Assembly: GCA_964539805.1 (NCBI GenBank)
Contig: CAZIKN010000012.1
Span: 16,767-80,766 of the forward strand
Length of the DNA stretch: 64,000 nucleotides
Direction of reading: 5' to 3'
Source of the DNA: M3007 sp964539805
GTDB lineage: Bacteria > Bacteroidota > Bacteroidia > Chitinophagales > Saprospiraceae
Both the position numbers and the translations under genes were made by a program. The notes under the pieces were generated by a model. The model had not been told where the DNA came from. It saw only the letters and a program-made list of their open reading frames with translations, and did not search any database. This document shows, in pieces, positions 40,576 through 49,139 of the stretch; position 1 is the stretch's first letter, and the number at the start of each line of letters is the position of its first letter.

Positions 40576-43014
40576 ATGCAACACAAACCGATTTCCTATC
40601 TTGTGCTTGGGGCCTTCTTTTTCGCCCTGACACAGCAGGCCTGCCTGCCATCCTCCACGCCTTACCCCAATCGCCCGCCCGAACAGGTAGTGGCTGAGGC
40701 TGAGGCTTGGTCCAAAACATTTGAAGCGTACATCAAAAAATGGTTGGATGGACAAACTCCTCCCAACATTCCTGATGCACTTATCCCCACAGGTATCGCT
40801 GACAGTAAAAATTTTTACCTCAAAAACCCGGAACAGGTAAGTTCAGGTGAAACATGGGCCATACGCTATGCCAAACCAATTGACAAAAGTGCGCTCTACG
40901 CGGGTATCCCTGACCCTAAAGTCACCTACCTTTACCTGGGTACTTGCCTTGCGCCCTTCGGCTCCAGATTGGTCATAGAAGGGGAATTCCCGCACTGTCG
41001 CTTTTTTTCCATACAGGTATCCCCACCTTTGAACGGAAAAGAATATTATGCTCAGCGGGTGTACGGTACCGCAGAAGTTTCAGTAGCTGATGTAGATGTG
41101 GAGCCATTGCCGGGCAACATCAATCCTTTTCGTATTGGGGCCAATAGAAATGCCACAAATCGGAAATATCGCATGGAGTTTGATTTGACCACCGGCAATC
41201 CCACTGTGCTAAACGAAGGGGCGCATGAATATCCGTACCGCAAGGGAAATTACCGGCGAAAAGCGGCCATGATTACCTACCAAGGCCCACTGGGCTTCAA
41301 AACAGTAGCCGGGACTAATCTGGAAAAACCGGGCGACTGGAATTTGGGCGCGCTTTGGATCCGTTATTATGAGCCAGATGACCAGGTAGGTGCCTTGGGC
41401 GGTGTGCCTTTGCCTAAAGTATGGTTTGAATTGCCGGATGGCCGAAAATACTTTGTCGGCTCTGATTTTTCCGCCCTGCAAAAACGCGCAGACCTGACCA
41501 TTGCCAACAGGGTGACCGCACCCAGCGGCAACAATACGCGGTGGGACTCAGACCCGTCAACGGGTTGGTTCAAATCCTGGGGCATCACGCGCAGCATGCT
41601 CAACGGTGTTTGTTTGGCCAACAATTGGAGCAGGGTGGACAGTGGTGCTCGGGTGAATGCTATAGACCTTGGATGGACAGGCCGTGGAGAATCCCAGCCA
41701 GCCCCGGGCAATATAGAACCGCATGCCACGACCAACAATTATGCTTCCTATTTTGGCAGGACTTTAAGCTTGCCCGCTGGTTATGTGGCCGTTTTGACGG
41801 GCAAATTGCCCACTTTCCCCCAAACGCGCAAAGGCGAGCCGATAATGACCGGTGGCCAGCTGCGGTATTGGAGCATCTGCGGCATTGACCAAGACCCTCT
41901 TTCTCCTTTGCCCGCTACTACCATACATGCCATTTCAGACGATGATGTAGTATTGGACCATGAGCGCAACTACATCATCGCTTACTCTCGTGAAAAGGAG
42001 CGGCCCGCCAATGCCACGACAAACAATGGTGTTTCCTGGGTGGATTGGGGCACTCAGTCCACCCACGGGCTGCTTATGCGCTGGGTCTGTGTGGCACCGG
42101 AATGGGATTTTCCCTGGGCACCGCATGAAAACCGTTTGGATTGGGCGCGTTCTGATTGGTCGGGCAGCAAATATGACAGCACCCTGATCGGCGTAAACTG
42201 GCGCAACGGCTTTATGCAATGCTACCTGCCCAAGATACATCTGATGAAAAAATCCGAGTTTGAGGCACTTGGAACCCAGTTGAATGCCGAAAAAATACCT
42301 GTTTGGGTAGATAGCTCCTACTCAAGAGGCCCAGCCGAGAGCCTTTTGGGGAAAATAGAGGCCTCGTCCGTCTTGGATGCCCAAGCGGAAAATGCCGCAA
42401 AAAATGCCAATGATGGAAATGTCAACACTGCATGGTCCAGTGCCTTTGGGCAGCAAAATGCCAGCATCATGATTGACCTCGGCACGCCCAAAGCCATTTC
42501 TGCCATCAAACTGATGTGGGATTTTATCTTTTTTGCAAAAAACTATATTGTGGAAGGATCAAACGATCAGTCAAATTGGGTACAAATCATAAAAGCTGAA
42601 AATGAAAATGGACAAATAGACCTGTATAAAAACATAGAGAATACCAAGATGAGGTACCTCCGGCTTAGGATGCTACAACCCAATTTGGCTTATTATCGCT
42701 TGGCAGAATTTGAGGTTTACACCAATGATTGCAACTGCAATGCGCCGACCAGCTCGGTCAAGCCATTGCATCATTCACCCAAAGCAGAGGCCTCCATATT
42801 TCCCAATCCAAGTTCCGATATCGTCTTCTACAAGGTTGAAGATGAGCAAATTGGGATGCTCACCCTGTTTGACATGAAAGGCACGGCCATACAGCGACAC
42901 ACCGTAAACAATGACCATGGACAATTCTCACTCGGAGATTTACCCAAAGGCTGCTATATCGTATTGTTTGAAGGCAACAATTGGAGGGCACAGAAAAAAG
43001 TGCTCAAATGGTAG
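40576..43014 (+). CDS. Secreted F5/8 type C (discoidin) domain protein with T9SS sorting domain
   Basis: A protein of 812 aa starting at the ATG at 40576, with a signal peptide (MQHKPISYLVLGAFFFALTQ). The large N-terminal part (about 30-590) is Trp/Pro-rich and matches no family I know. A discoidin (F5/8C) domain follows (about 590-715) with AKNANDGNVNTAWSS, IMIDLG and NYIVEGSNDQSNW, typical of carbohydrate binding. The C-terminus is a type A T9SS domain (IFPNPSSDIVFY ... LPKGCYIVLFEG ... KKVLKW). Probably a surface or secreted carbohydrate-active or adhesive protein; no glycosidase motif is seen. Its 3' end overlaps the convergent membrane protein gene by 11 bp. Confidence 0.87.
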   Translation: MQHKPISYLVLGAFFFALTQQACLPSSTPYPNRPPEQVVAEAEAWSKTFEAYIKKWLDGQTPPNIPDALIPTGIADSKNFYLKNPEQVSSGETWAIRYAKPIDKSALYAGIPDPKVTYLYLGTCLAPFGSRLVIEGEFPHCRFFSIQVSPPLNGKEYYAQRVYGTAEVSVADVDVEPLPGNINPFRIGANRNATNRKYRMEFDLTTGNPTVLNEGAHEYPYRKGNYRRKAAMITYQGPLGFKTVAGTNLEKPGDWNLGALWIRYYEPDDQVGALGGVPLPKVWFELPDGRKYFVGSDFSALQKRADLTIANRVTAPSGNNTRWDSDPSTGWFKSWGITRSMLNGVCLANNWSRVDSGARVNAIDLGWTGRGESQPAPGNIEPHATTNNYASYFGRTLSLPAGYVAVLTGKLPTFPQTRKGEPIMTGGQLRYWSICGIDQDPLSPLPATTIHAISDDDVVLDHERNYIIAYSREKERPANATTNNGVSWVDWGTQSTHGLLMRWVCVAPEWDFPWAPHENRLDWARSDWSGSKYDSTLIGVNWRNGFMQCYLPKIHLMKKSEFEALGTQLNAEKIPVWVDSSYSRGPAESLLGKIEASSVLDAQAENAAKNANDGNVNTAWSSAFGQQNASIMIDLGTPKAISAIKLMWDFIFFAKNYIVEGSNDQSNWVQIIKAENENGQIDLYKNIENTKMRYLRLRMLQPNLAYYRLAEFEVYTNDCNCNAPTSSVKPLHHSPKAEASIFPNPSSDIVFYKVEDEQIGMLTLFDMKGTAIQRHTVNNDHGQFSLGDLPKGCYIVLFEGNNWRAQKKVLKW

Positions 43015-43678
43015 AAAGTTTTGGTTTGCTCCTATTTTTCACCTTTCGGGCAAAATAAACCCGAAATGGGACAAGCAAAAAGGTAGGGGCAAACCAAACC
43101 ACGTACCAAGGCAATGTATCACTGGCAATATTGACCATGAACGCAGTGGTGCTGGCGGTAAACGCACCAAACATGGAGCCAATGTGCTGCAAATAATGAT
43201 CCATTGCGCTTAGGTCAGCCCGATGTAGCCTGCGCCAATCGGTTATGGCCCCAAAAGTAGCCCCAAACCCAAAAACAGAAAAAAGGATAGGTACAAAACC
43301 ACCCTCCGGCAAATGCTTTGTGGCACACCATAGCATCCATATACCCAATATTAAGAGCCCAAATGCATTGAACAAATCCATACGACGGGCATGATCACCT
43401 TTCATCATCTTAACGGCACGGATACCACGGATCACATCCGAGGCAACCAATATGGCTATGCCAAACAAAAACTGATAAAACAGCAGATCCGGCCTGCGCA
43501 GAAAACCCAACACCGCCGAAGCGCAGACATACATCATGGAATAAGCAAATACCTTGCCCGCAATCCGATGATTTTTGGGGTTTTTGAAGTTGTAAAAAAT
43601 GGCAATCGGGCCTGCAATCAAAGTAGATATGCCTGCCGTAATGTGTAAAAATTGATGGGTATGCACCAGCGTTTCCAT
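43004..43678 (-). CDS. DUF2306-like multi-pass membrane protein
   Basis: A 224-aa protein with six hydrophobic helices. The first carries HITAGISTLIAGPIAIF, then KNHRIAGKVFAYSM, a pattern (H-x-x-x-G ... H-R-x-x-G) typical of DUF2306-type proteins with conserved His that may bind haem or metal. The function is unknown. It converges on the discoidin cargo gene with an 11-bp overlap. The next gene on the same strand starts at 44698. Confidence 0.75.
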   Translation of the reverse strand: METLVHTHQFLHITAGISTLIAGPIAIFYNFKNPKNHRIAGKVFAYSMMYVCASAVLGFLRRPDLLFYQFLFGIAILVASDVIRGIRAVKMMKGDHARRMDLFNAFGLLILGIWMLWCATKHLPEGGFVPILFSVFGFGATFGAITDWRRLHRADLSAMDHYLQHIGSMFGAFTASTTAFMVNIASDTLPWYVVWFAPTFLLVPFRVYFARKVKNRSKPKLSTI

Positions 43679-43828
43679 AACTTATTAAAATGCGTTGTTG
43701 AATGATGGTGCAAAGAAGAGGGGGATTTTTTGTCGTTCAAAAGGAAAGGGACGGTCTGCAATACCAAGGGACAAATGGCAAAGAATTGGGGTTAAATGCA
43801 ATAATTTGGGGCGAATGACAAAGTCAAA

Positions 43829-44698
43829 TCAAGCATTTAGCCGCAATCTGATCTCATTGTTCAGGGCGCGCGAAACGGGTATCGTGGTATCAATACCTTT
43901 TAGATGCAGGCGCAAGCCCTGTGCATTGCCACTTAGCCGTAATACTTGATCCAAATTGACGATATACGTACGATGGCAACGGAATGCCTGCGAGTGGCCA
44001 GCAAGCATTTCTTCCACTTTGCGCAAGCTGCTGCGCAATATCCGTTGTTGCAGCGCAGCGCCAGCCCAGTACACCAAGGTAACATAGTTGTCCGAGGCCT
44101 CCACATATAAGAGGTCATGCAAGAACAATTTCACCTGTTCACTCTGATTATCACCGCGCAAGACGATTTCGATGTCGGAAGGAGGTGTATTTGCAGCGTG
44201 CAAATGCGTCGTCATGTTTTGGGCTTCCGCAGCATATCGTCTTGTCAGCCTTACTTGTTTTAAAAACACGCCAAGCAAAGTAGGAAATATACCGACTAAG
44301 AACGTGACCCACAACCAGTTCAGTAATAACCAAAGACTGATTGGCGATTTGAACTGCCAATTGGAATAAAGCATATTGAAAATTGCAATCAAGGTTAGCA
44401 TAAGTAGGGTAGATACAATCTCCCGGCCTACGGTCCAGTTTTTTTCTTTGAAGTAATTGGGGAAAAACCGCATGAGCATTTCCCAAAGCGTCACGGCCAC
44501 TACCGTAACCAATCCGTAAGCCAAACTGGCCCTAAATGCCTGAGTTTCGCTAAACCGCTCTGATTGAAGGCCAAATGGCCGAAAAACAAATAAAAACAAA
44601 AAAACAATGCTACCACCAACCAAAGGATAGTACCACCTCTTGCGCCAGTCCTCTTCAAAAGGGAAGGGGCGACCAAGCCAGTTCAATAAAGCATTCAT
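43829..44698 (-). CDS. Membrane-bound LytTR transcriptional regulator
   Basis: A 289-aa protein with four transmembrane helices (about 25-45, 55-75, 90-110, 120-145) and a C-terminal LytTR DNA-binding domain (about 180-289). The latter has FLHDLLYVEASDNYVTLVYW and FRCHRTYIVNLDQVLRLSG. There is no receiver domain, so the signal is probably sensed in the membrane and passed directly to the DNA-binding part. It has its own promoter on the minus strand and is divergent from the YceI gene. Confidence 0.9.
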   Translation of the reverse strand: MNALLNWLGRPFPFEEDWRKRWYYPLVGGSIVFLFLFVFRPFGLQSERFSETQAFRASLAYGLVTVVAVTLWEMLMRFFPNYFKEKNWTVGREIVSTLLMLTLIAIFNMLYSNWQFKSPISLWLLLNWLWVTFLVGIFPTLLGVFLKQVRLTRRYAAEAQNMTTHLHAANTPPSDIEIVLRGDNQSEQVKLFLHDLLYVEASDNYVTLVYWAGAALQQRILRSSLRKVEEMLAGHSQAFRCHRTYIVNLDQVLRLSGNAQGLRLHLKGIDTTIPVSRALNNEIRLRLNA

Positions 44699-44735
44699 GT
44701 CGCTAAGGTAAAAACAGATCAGTACATCGGTGAAA

Positions 44736-44743
44736 CAAACTTA
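44736..44743 (-). promoter_or_regulatory. -7 box TAAGTTTG of the membrane LytTR regulator gene
   Basis: A perfect TAnnTTTG match on the minus strand, 37 nt before the ATG at 44698. Confidence 0.6.
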
Positions 44744-44864
44744 CCTGTCAGCAGGCTGATTGCTTTGGTTCAGTCGCTTTTTTTCCGTGCTCGGTGAAGA
44801 AAAAATTTGTGTGTGTGCAAGAAGTGATAACTTCAGCCCGTTCCTCAATTTACAATTAAACAAA

Positions 44865-45413
44865 ATGATGCGCTTATTTTTTACTTTATGCATAGCATGT
44901 ACTCTTTTGATGGCCTTTCAGCCCAAAGAGGCTATCCTGTACAAATGTGAAAACGGATCGGTCACCTTCAAGTCTGATGCCCCTTTGGAGCTGATACAAG
45001 CGAAAAGCAATAAATTGCGCGGAATGATTGACCCGTCCAATAACAACTTTGCGTGGGCGGTGGATGTGCGTAGTTTTGAAGGGTTTAACGGGAAATTGCA
45101 ACGAGATCATTTTAACGAAAACTATTTGGAAAGTGAAAATTTCCCACGGGTAACCTTCACGGGTAAAATTATTGAAAGTATTGATTTCCAAAAAGATGGC
45201 ATCTATCCAGTGCGGGCAAAAGGCAAGATTTTTATCCACGGAAAAGAGCAGGAACGCATCATCAAGAGCCAGTTGGAGATCAAAAAAGGCGTTTTGAAGA
45301 TCAAAGCATCTTTTGATGTGCCGCTTGCCGATCACGATATTTCGATCCCAAAAATCGTAAATCAAAAAATTGCCGAAGAAATAAACGTAACGGTCAGTGC
45401 AGAACTTAAATGA
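44865..45413 (+). CDS. YceI family periplasmic protein
   Basis: A protein of 182 aa starting at the tandem ATG codons 44865/44868 (the longer frame begins with TTG and lacks a signal). It has a signal peptide (MMRLFFTLCIACTLLMAF) and a lipocalin-like YceI barrel, seen in GSVTFKSDAPLELIQAKS, FAWAVDVRSF and VTFTGKI. YceI proteins bind polyisoprenoids or amphiphiles in the periplasm. It is followed after 16 bp by the propeller histidine kinase gene, and the two may be co-transcribed. Confidence 0.85.
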   Translation: MMRLFFTLCIACTLLMAFQPKEAILYKCENGSVTFKSDAPLELIQAKSNKLRGMIDPSNNNFAWAVDVRSFEGFNGKLQRDHFNENYLESENFPRVTFTGKIIESIDFQKDGIYPVRAKGKIFIHGKEQERIIKSQLEIKKGVLKIKASFDVPLADHDISIPKIVNQKIAEEINVTVSAELK

Positions 45414-45429
45414 TCCCCTTACATCTTTT

Positions 45430-48372
45430 ATGGCACATCGGAAGCGCAAGAAGATAACTTCTCTGCAGCACTATTTTATTCGTTTGGGGTTTGCTTTGGG
45501 CTTGTTTGTGCTATACTGTTTTTCCCGAGCCAACGCGCAAGTACCCACATTCAAGCATTTTTCTACCCGAGATCTGGGTGATGTGCAAATGACCACCTGT
45601 ATCCAGGATAGCAAAGGGTGGCTTTGGTTGGGGACCAAACAAGGCATTTTTCGCTTTGATGGTATTGCCTTTACCGCGCTCGGCTTGCCCGATTCACTTG
45701 CAGGTAGTGTCGTGAGGTGCTTGTTTGAGCGGCAGGGCCAACTGTGGGCAGGCTTTGAAGATGGCAGCATTGCCTTCTTAACCCTCGACCGTTATTTGGG
45801 CGGCGAAAACAATGGAACAGAGGCTATTCCACATCCCAAAACAACCGGCTTTCAGCGATGGGAGCCTCAGGAGGGGTCGCCGGCCAAGCCTGTATCCGGA
45901 TTTGCAACAGACAGGAGCGGGAGCCTTTGGTTTAGCACTTACGGAGAGGGCCTTTATGTTTGGAAAAACGAGCGTTTGTATCAAATTGGCATGGATGACG
46001 GGCTGTTGAGCCATGATGTCTATGCGATAAAAGCAGATGGTCATGGCGATATATGGGCTGCTACGGATGCGGGAATCAGCATTTGCTCCATGCCCGAAAG
46101 GGGCAAAAAAATGCTGCGGCACTTAGGGGTATCTGATGGGCTACCCGATGATATTGTCACCGCATTGTCTCCCGATTATGAAGGGAATATGTGGATTGGC
46201 ACACACGACAAAGGGTTTTGCAGGTACAATATTGCTACGCGCCAATTTGAATATCGGGCTGAAGAATGGCCCTACGGCGAAATCAGGGCATTGGCTCCTT
46301 ATGGCCCGAACGAATTATGGATCGGAACAGCAGAGTATGGCCTTTTGCATTATGATCTTCAAAGCAAGCGCCTGACCATATTGCCCGAAACCCCAATACT
46401 ATGCAACAAAAAGATAAGGTCTTTATACAAAGATCGCGAGGGCCTGCTTTGGGCAATTTGTGACAAAGGCCATTTGTATGCGGCTAACGTTAGGTTTAGC
46501 AGTATTACGAATGGTGCGGGTAATGTACAGTCCTTGCTGTTTGATCGCGCACAACGGCTGTGGGCAGGGTGTGAAAATGGGCTTTTTCTACAGGACAAAA
46601 ATGGGTTAATGCCCGTTTTGGCACAGAAACACAATATTTTATCCCTTTGGGAATCCCCAACAGGTGAAATATGGGTAGGCACTTTTGGCAAAGGCGTATT
46701 GGTGCTAAGCCCCCAGGGGAAAGTGCTGCGTCACATTACAGAAAAAGATGGGTTAAGCAATGGCAGTATTTTGTCCGTAGCGGGCAATACCGAGGGCGTT
46801 TGGCTTGCCACACTCAGCGGGGTGGCCTACATTCCCTTGAAAACAAGCCCATTGGGCGGAAAACCACAAACTATGCCCGAACTGGGGCATCATTATGTGT
46901 ATAAGGTATTCACGGACAGCAAACAACGCGTTTGGTTTGGTACAGATGGGCAAGGTCTGGGGCTTTTGGAAAATGGACATTTTAGCCGCATTGACTTAGC
47001 TGCCGGCGTAAAAATCAAGACGATTTACGCCATTGCTGAAGATCGGCGCGGACACCTTTGGTTCACAACAGAAGGTGAAGGACTGTTCCGGTTTGATGGC
47101 ACGCATTACCAGCAATTCACCACCAGCAACCGGATGCACCACAATACACCCGCAGCCTTGGCTGCTGCAGGAGATGGGTGTATCGTCATCGGGTATCAGG
47201 ATGGCTTAGATGTCCTCAACCCCGATCGGTTTGATCATTTTAATTTCTTTGATGCCGAAACGGGGGTGCCCGTTTCGGAGGTCAACCTAAACGCCATGTG
47301 TTCTGATGATAACGGCAATGTATGGATCGGAACAAGAAAGGGGATTTTCAAAAGAAGTCATTTTGGGGAGCCATTTATTGATGATCCGGTACCGTCCTTA
47401 ACCTCGGTATCCATTTTTACGCAAGATTTTGACTTTCATACACTTAACCAACTGAATCACGACCAAAATTATTTAACCTTTAATTTTAACGGACTGTGGT
47501 ACACCCATCCTGAAGCCGTGCGCTATCGTTACAAGCTGGAAGGATTTGACCTGGATTGGAAAATATCAAAAGACCATCAGGCATCCTACCCCAATCTGCC
47601 ACCGGGAAATTATACGTTCAGGATACAGACAAGCGAACATGGCAATTTCGATCATGTGCCTGAAACAAAATGGGCGTTCACCATAGCGCAACCGTTTTGG
47701 ACACGCTGGTGGTTTGTGCTGCTGAGCCTCGCCACGGGCGTTGCGCTCATTTGGTGGTTTATCCGCACTCGAGAGGAACGCCTCAGGCATGAAACCATGC
47801 TGAAAAAAGAAAATGTCGAATCGCAGTTTGCCGCATTAAAAAGTCAAATCAACCCTCATTTTTTGTTCAACAGCTTTAACACGCTCATTACCATTATCGA
47901 AGAAAACCCGAAAATAGCCGTTGAATACGTGGAACACCTGTCCGATTTTTATCGCAGCATCATGGTTTATCGGGAAAGCGACTTTATCAGCCTGCAGGAA
48001 GAAAGAGAACTGGTGCGTAATTTCAGTTATTTGTTAAAGAAGCGCTATGAGGGGAATTTTCAATTGAATGACCAACTGAACGGTATCACGGGGTTTGTCA
48101 TGCCTTTTGCCTTACAAATGTTGGTAGAAAATGCCGTAAAACACAACGTTATTTCTGCTGCAAAGCCCTTGATTGTCGAAATTTTTGCTGAAAAAGATCG
48201 CTATATCGTGGTTAGAAACAACATACAACGAAAAACTAAGCCTGAACCTGGAACCCACTTTGGCCTGAAAAGTCTGCTTACCCGTTATCAACTTTTTGGT
48301 GAACGCCCCGTCATTATAGAGGATGACAAGGCTTTTTTCATCGTTAAAATACCCATCCGAAACGCGTTATGA
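45430..48372 (+). CDS. Two-component propeller-domain sensor histidine kinase (LytS-type)
   Basis: A membrane sensor of 980 aa (ATG at 45430; the frame opens with GTG). After a signal segment it has a large extracytoplasmic sensor of Reg_prop repeats making beta-propellers (for example DSKGWLWLGTKQGIFRFDG, GEIWVGTFGKGV) and a Y_Y_Y domain (YRYKLEGFDLDW ... PPGNYTFRIQ). One transmembrane helix follows (about 755-775). The cytoplasmic His_kinase core has the phosphorylated His in LKSQINPHFLFNSFNTL (about residue 811) and the N-box QMLVENAVKHN. Such sensors often detect glycans or extracellular state. It overlaps the LytTR response regulator gene by 4 bp. Confidence 0.94.
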   Translation: MAHRKRKKITSLQHYFIRLGFALGLFVLYCFSRANAQVPTFKHFSTRDLGDVQMTTCIQDSKGWLWLGTKQGIFRFDGIAFTALGLPDSLAGSVVRCLFERQGQLWAGFEDGSIAFLTLDRYLGGENNGTEAIPHPKTTGFQRWEPQEGSPAKPVSGFATDRSGSLWFSTYGEGLYVWKNERLYQIGMDDGLLSHDVYAIKADGHGDIWAATDAGISICSMPERGKKMLRHLGVSDGLPDDIVTALSPDYEGNMWIGTHDKGFCRYNIATRQFEYRAEEWPYGEIRALAPYGPNELWIGTAEYGLLHYDLQSKRLTILPETPILCNKKIRSLYKDREGLLWAICDKGHLYAANVRFSSITNGAGNVQSLLFDRAQRLWAGCENGLFLQDKNGLMPVLAQKHNILSLWESPTGEIWVGTFGKGVLVLSPQGKVLRHITEKDGLSNGSILSVAGNTEGVWLATLSGVAYIPLKTSPLGGKPQTMPELGHHYVYKVFTDSKQRVWFGTDGQGLGLLENGHFSRIDLAAGVKIKTIYAIAEDRRGHLWFTTEGEGLFRFDGTHYQQFTTSNRMHHNTPAALAAAGDGCIVIGYQDGLDVLNPDRFDHFNFFDAETGVPVSEVNLNAMCSDDNGNVWIGTRKGIFKRSHFGEPFIDDPVPSLTSVSIFTQDFDFHTLNQLNHDQNYLTFNFNGLWYTHPEAVRYRYKLEGFDLDWKISKDHQASYPNLPPGNYTFRIQTSEHGNFDHVPETKWAFTIAQPFWTRWWFVLLSLATGVALIWWFIRTREERLRHETMLKKENVESQFAALKSQINPHFLFNSFNTLITIIEENPKIAVEYVEHLSDFYRSIMVYRESDFISLQEERELVRNFSYLLKKRYEGNFQLNDQLNGITGFVMPFALQMLVENAVKHNVISAAKPLIVEIFAEKDRYIVVRNNIQRKTKPEPGTHFGLKSLLTRYQLFGERPVIIEDDKAFFIVKIPIRNAL

Positions 48373-49139
48373 AATACATCATCATCGAAGACGAAAATGC
48401 TGCCGCACGCCGTTTAGAAAAACTGTTGGCTGAACTTGATCCAGAAGCTCAAATGCTCGACCGATTAGACAGCATAGAAACGGCAGTATACTGGCTTCAG
48501 AACAACACCCATCCTGACCTTATCTTTATGGACATCCACCTTGCCGATGGCGCAAGTTTTGAAATTTTTGATCACGTGAAGGTCAACTGTCCCATCATTT
48601 TTACAACGGCTTATGATGAATATGCCCTGCAAGCCTTCAAGGTAAACGCGATTGACTATTTGCTCAAACCCATAAAGGTCAACGAGTTGAGCGCGTCTTT
48701 GGATAAGTACAAAAAACTGCACCAGCACACGCCAAACGATTATTCGGCCCTATCAGATTCGATGAGGCGGCAGGAAGGAACTGCCCACTACCTTCGCCGT
48801 ATGCTTATTCGCTTTAGCAATAGTTTCAAACTGGTGGAAATGAACGATGCCGCATACTTTTACACCAAAGACAAAATAAGTTTTGTGGTCACCAAAAGTA
48901 CGGGCAAGCGTTTTCCGGTTGATTATCCGCTGGATCGGCTGGAAACGATGCTTGATCCTACTGTGTTTTTCCGTATCAACCGACAATTTATTGTCAGCAT
49001 AAGCGCTATAAAAGAGATTCACCCCTATTCCAAAAGCCGCGTAAAACTTGATCTGGAGCCGCCCAGTGACCAGGAAACCATTGTAAGCACGGAGCGATCA
49101 TCCGAATTCAAACGTTGGTTGGTGGGCGAAACGGCTTAA
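48369..49139 (+). CDS. LytTR-family response regulator, partner of the propeller kinase
   Basis: A 256-aa paralog of the regulator at 30986-31747. The receiver domain has Asp 55 (LIFMDIHLADG), Thr 79/80 and Lys 100 (DYLLKPIK); the LytTR domain is at about 150-256 (FFRINRQFIVSISAI). The 4-bp ATGA overlap with the kinase gene makes it the cognate partner. The stop codon directly abuts the stop of the convergent beta-helix gene, with no base between. Confidence 0.94.
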   Translation: MKYIIIEDENAAARRLEKLLAELDPEAQMLDRLDSIETAVYWLQNNTHPDLIFMDIHLADGASFEIFDHVKVNCPIIFTTAYDEYALQAFKVNAIDYLLKPIKVNELSASLDKYKKLHQHTPNDYSALSDSMRRQEGTAHYLRRMLIRFSNSFKLVEMNDAAYFYTKDKISFVVTKSTGKRFPVDYPLDRLETMLDPTVFFRINRQFIVSISAIKEIHPYSKSRVKLDLEPPSDQETIVSTERSSEFKRWLVGETA

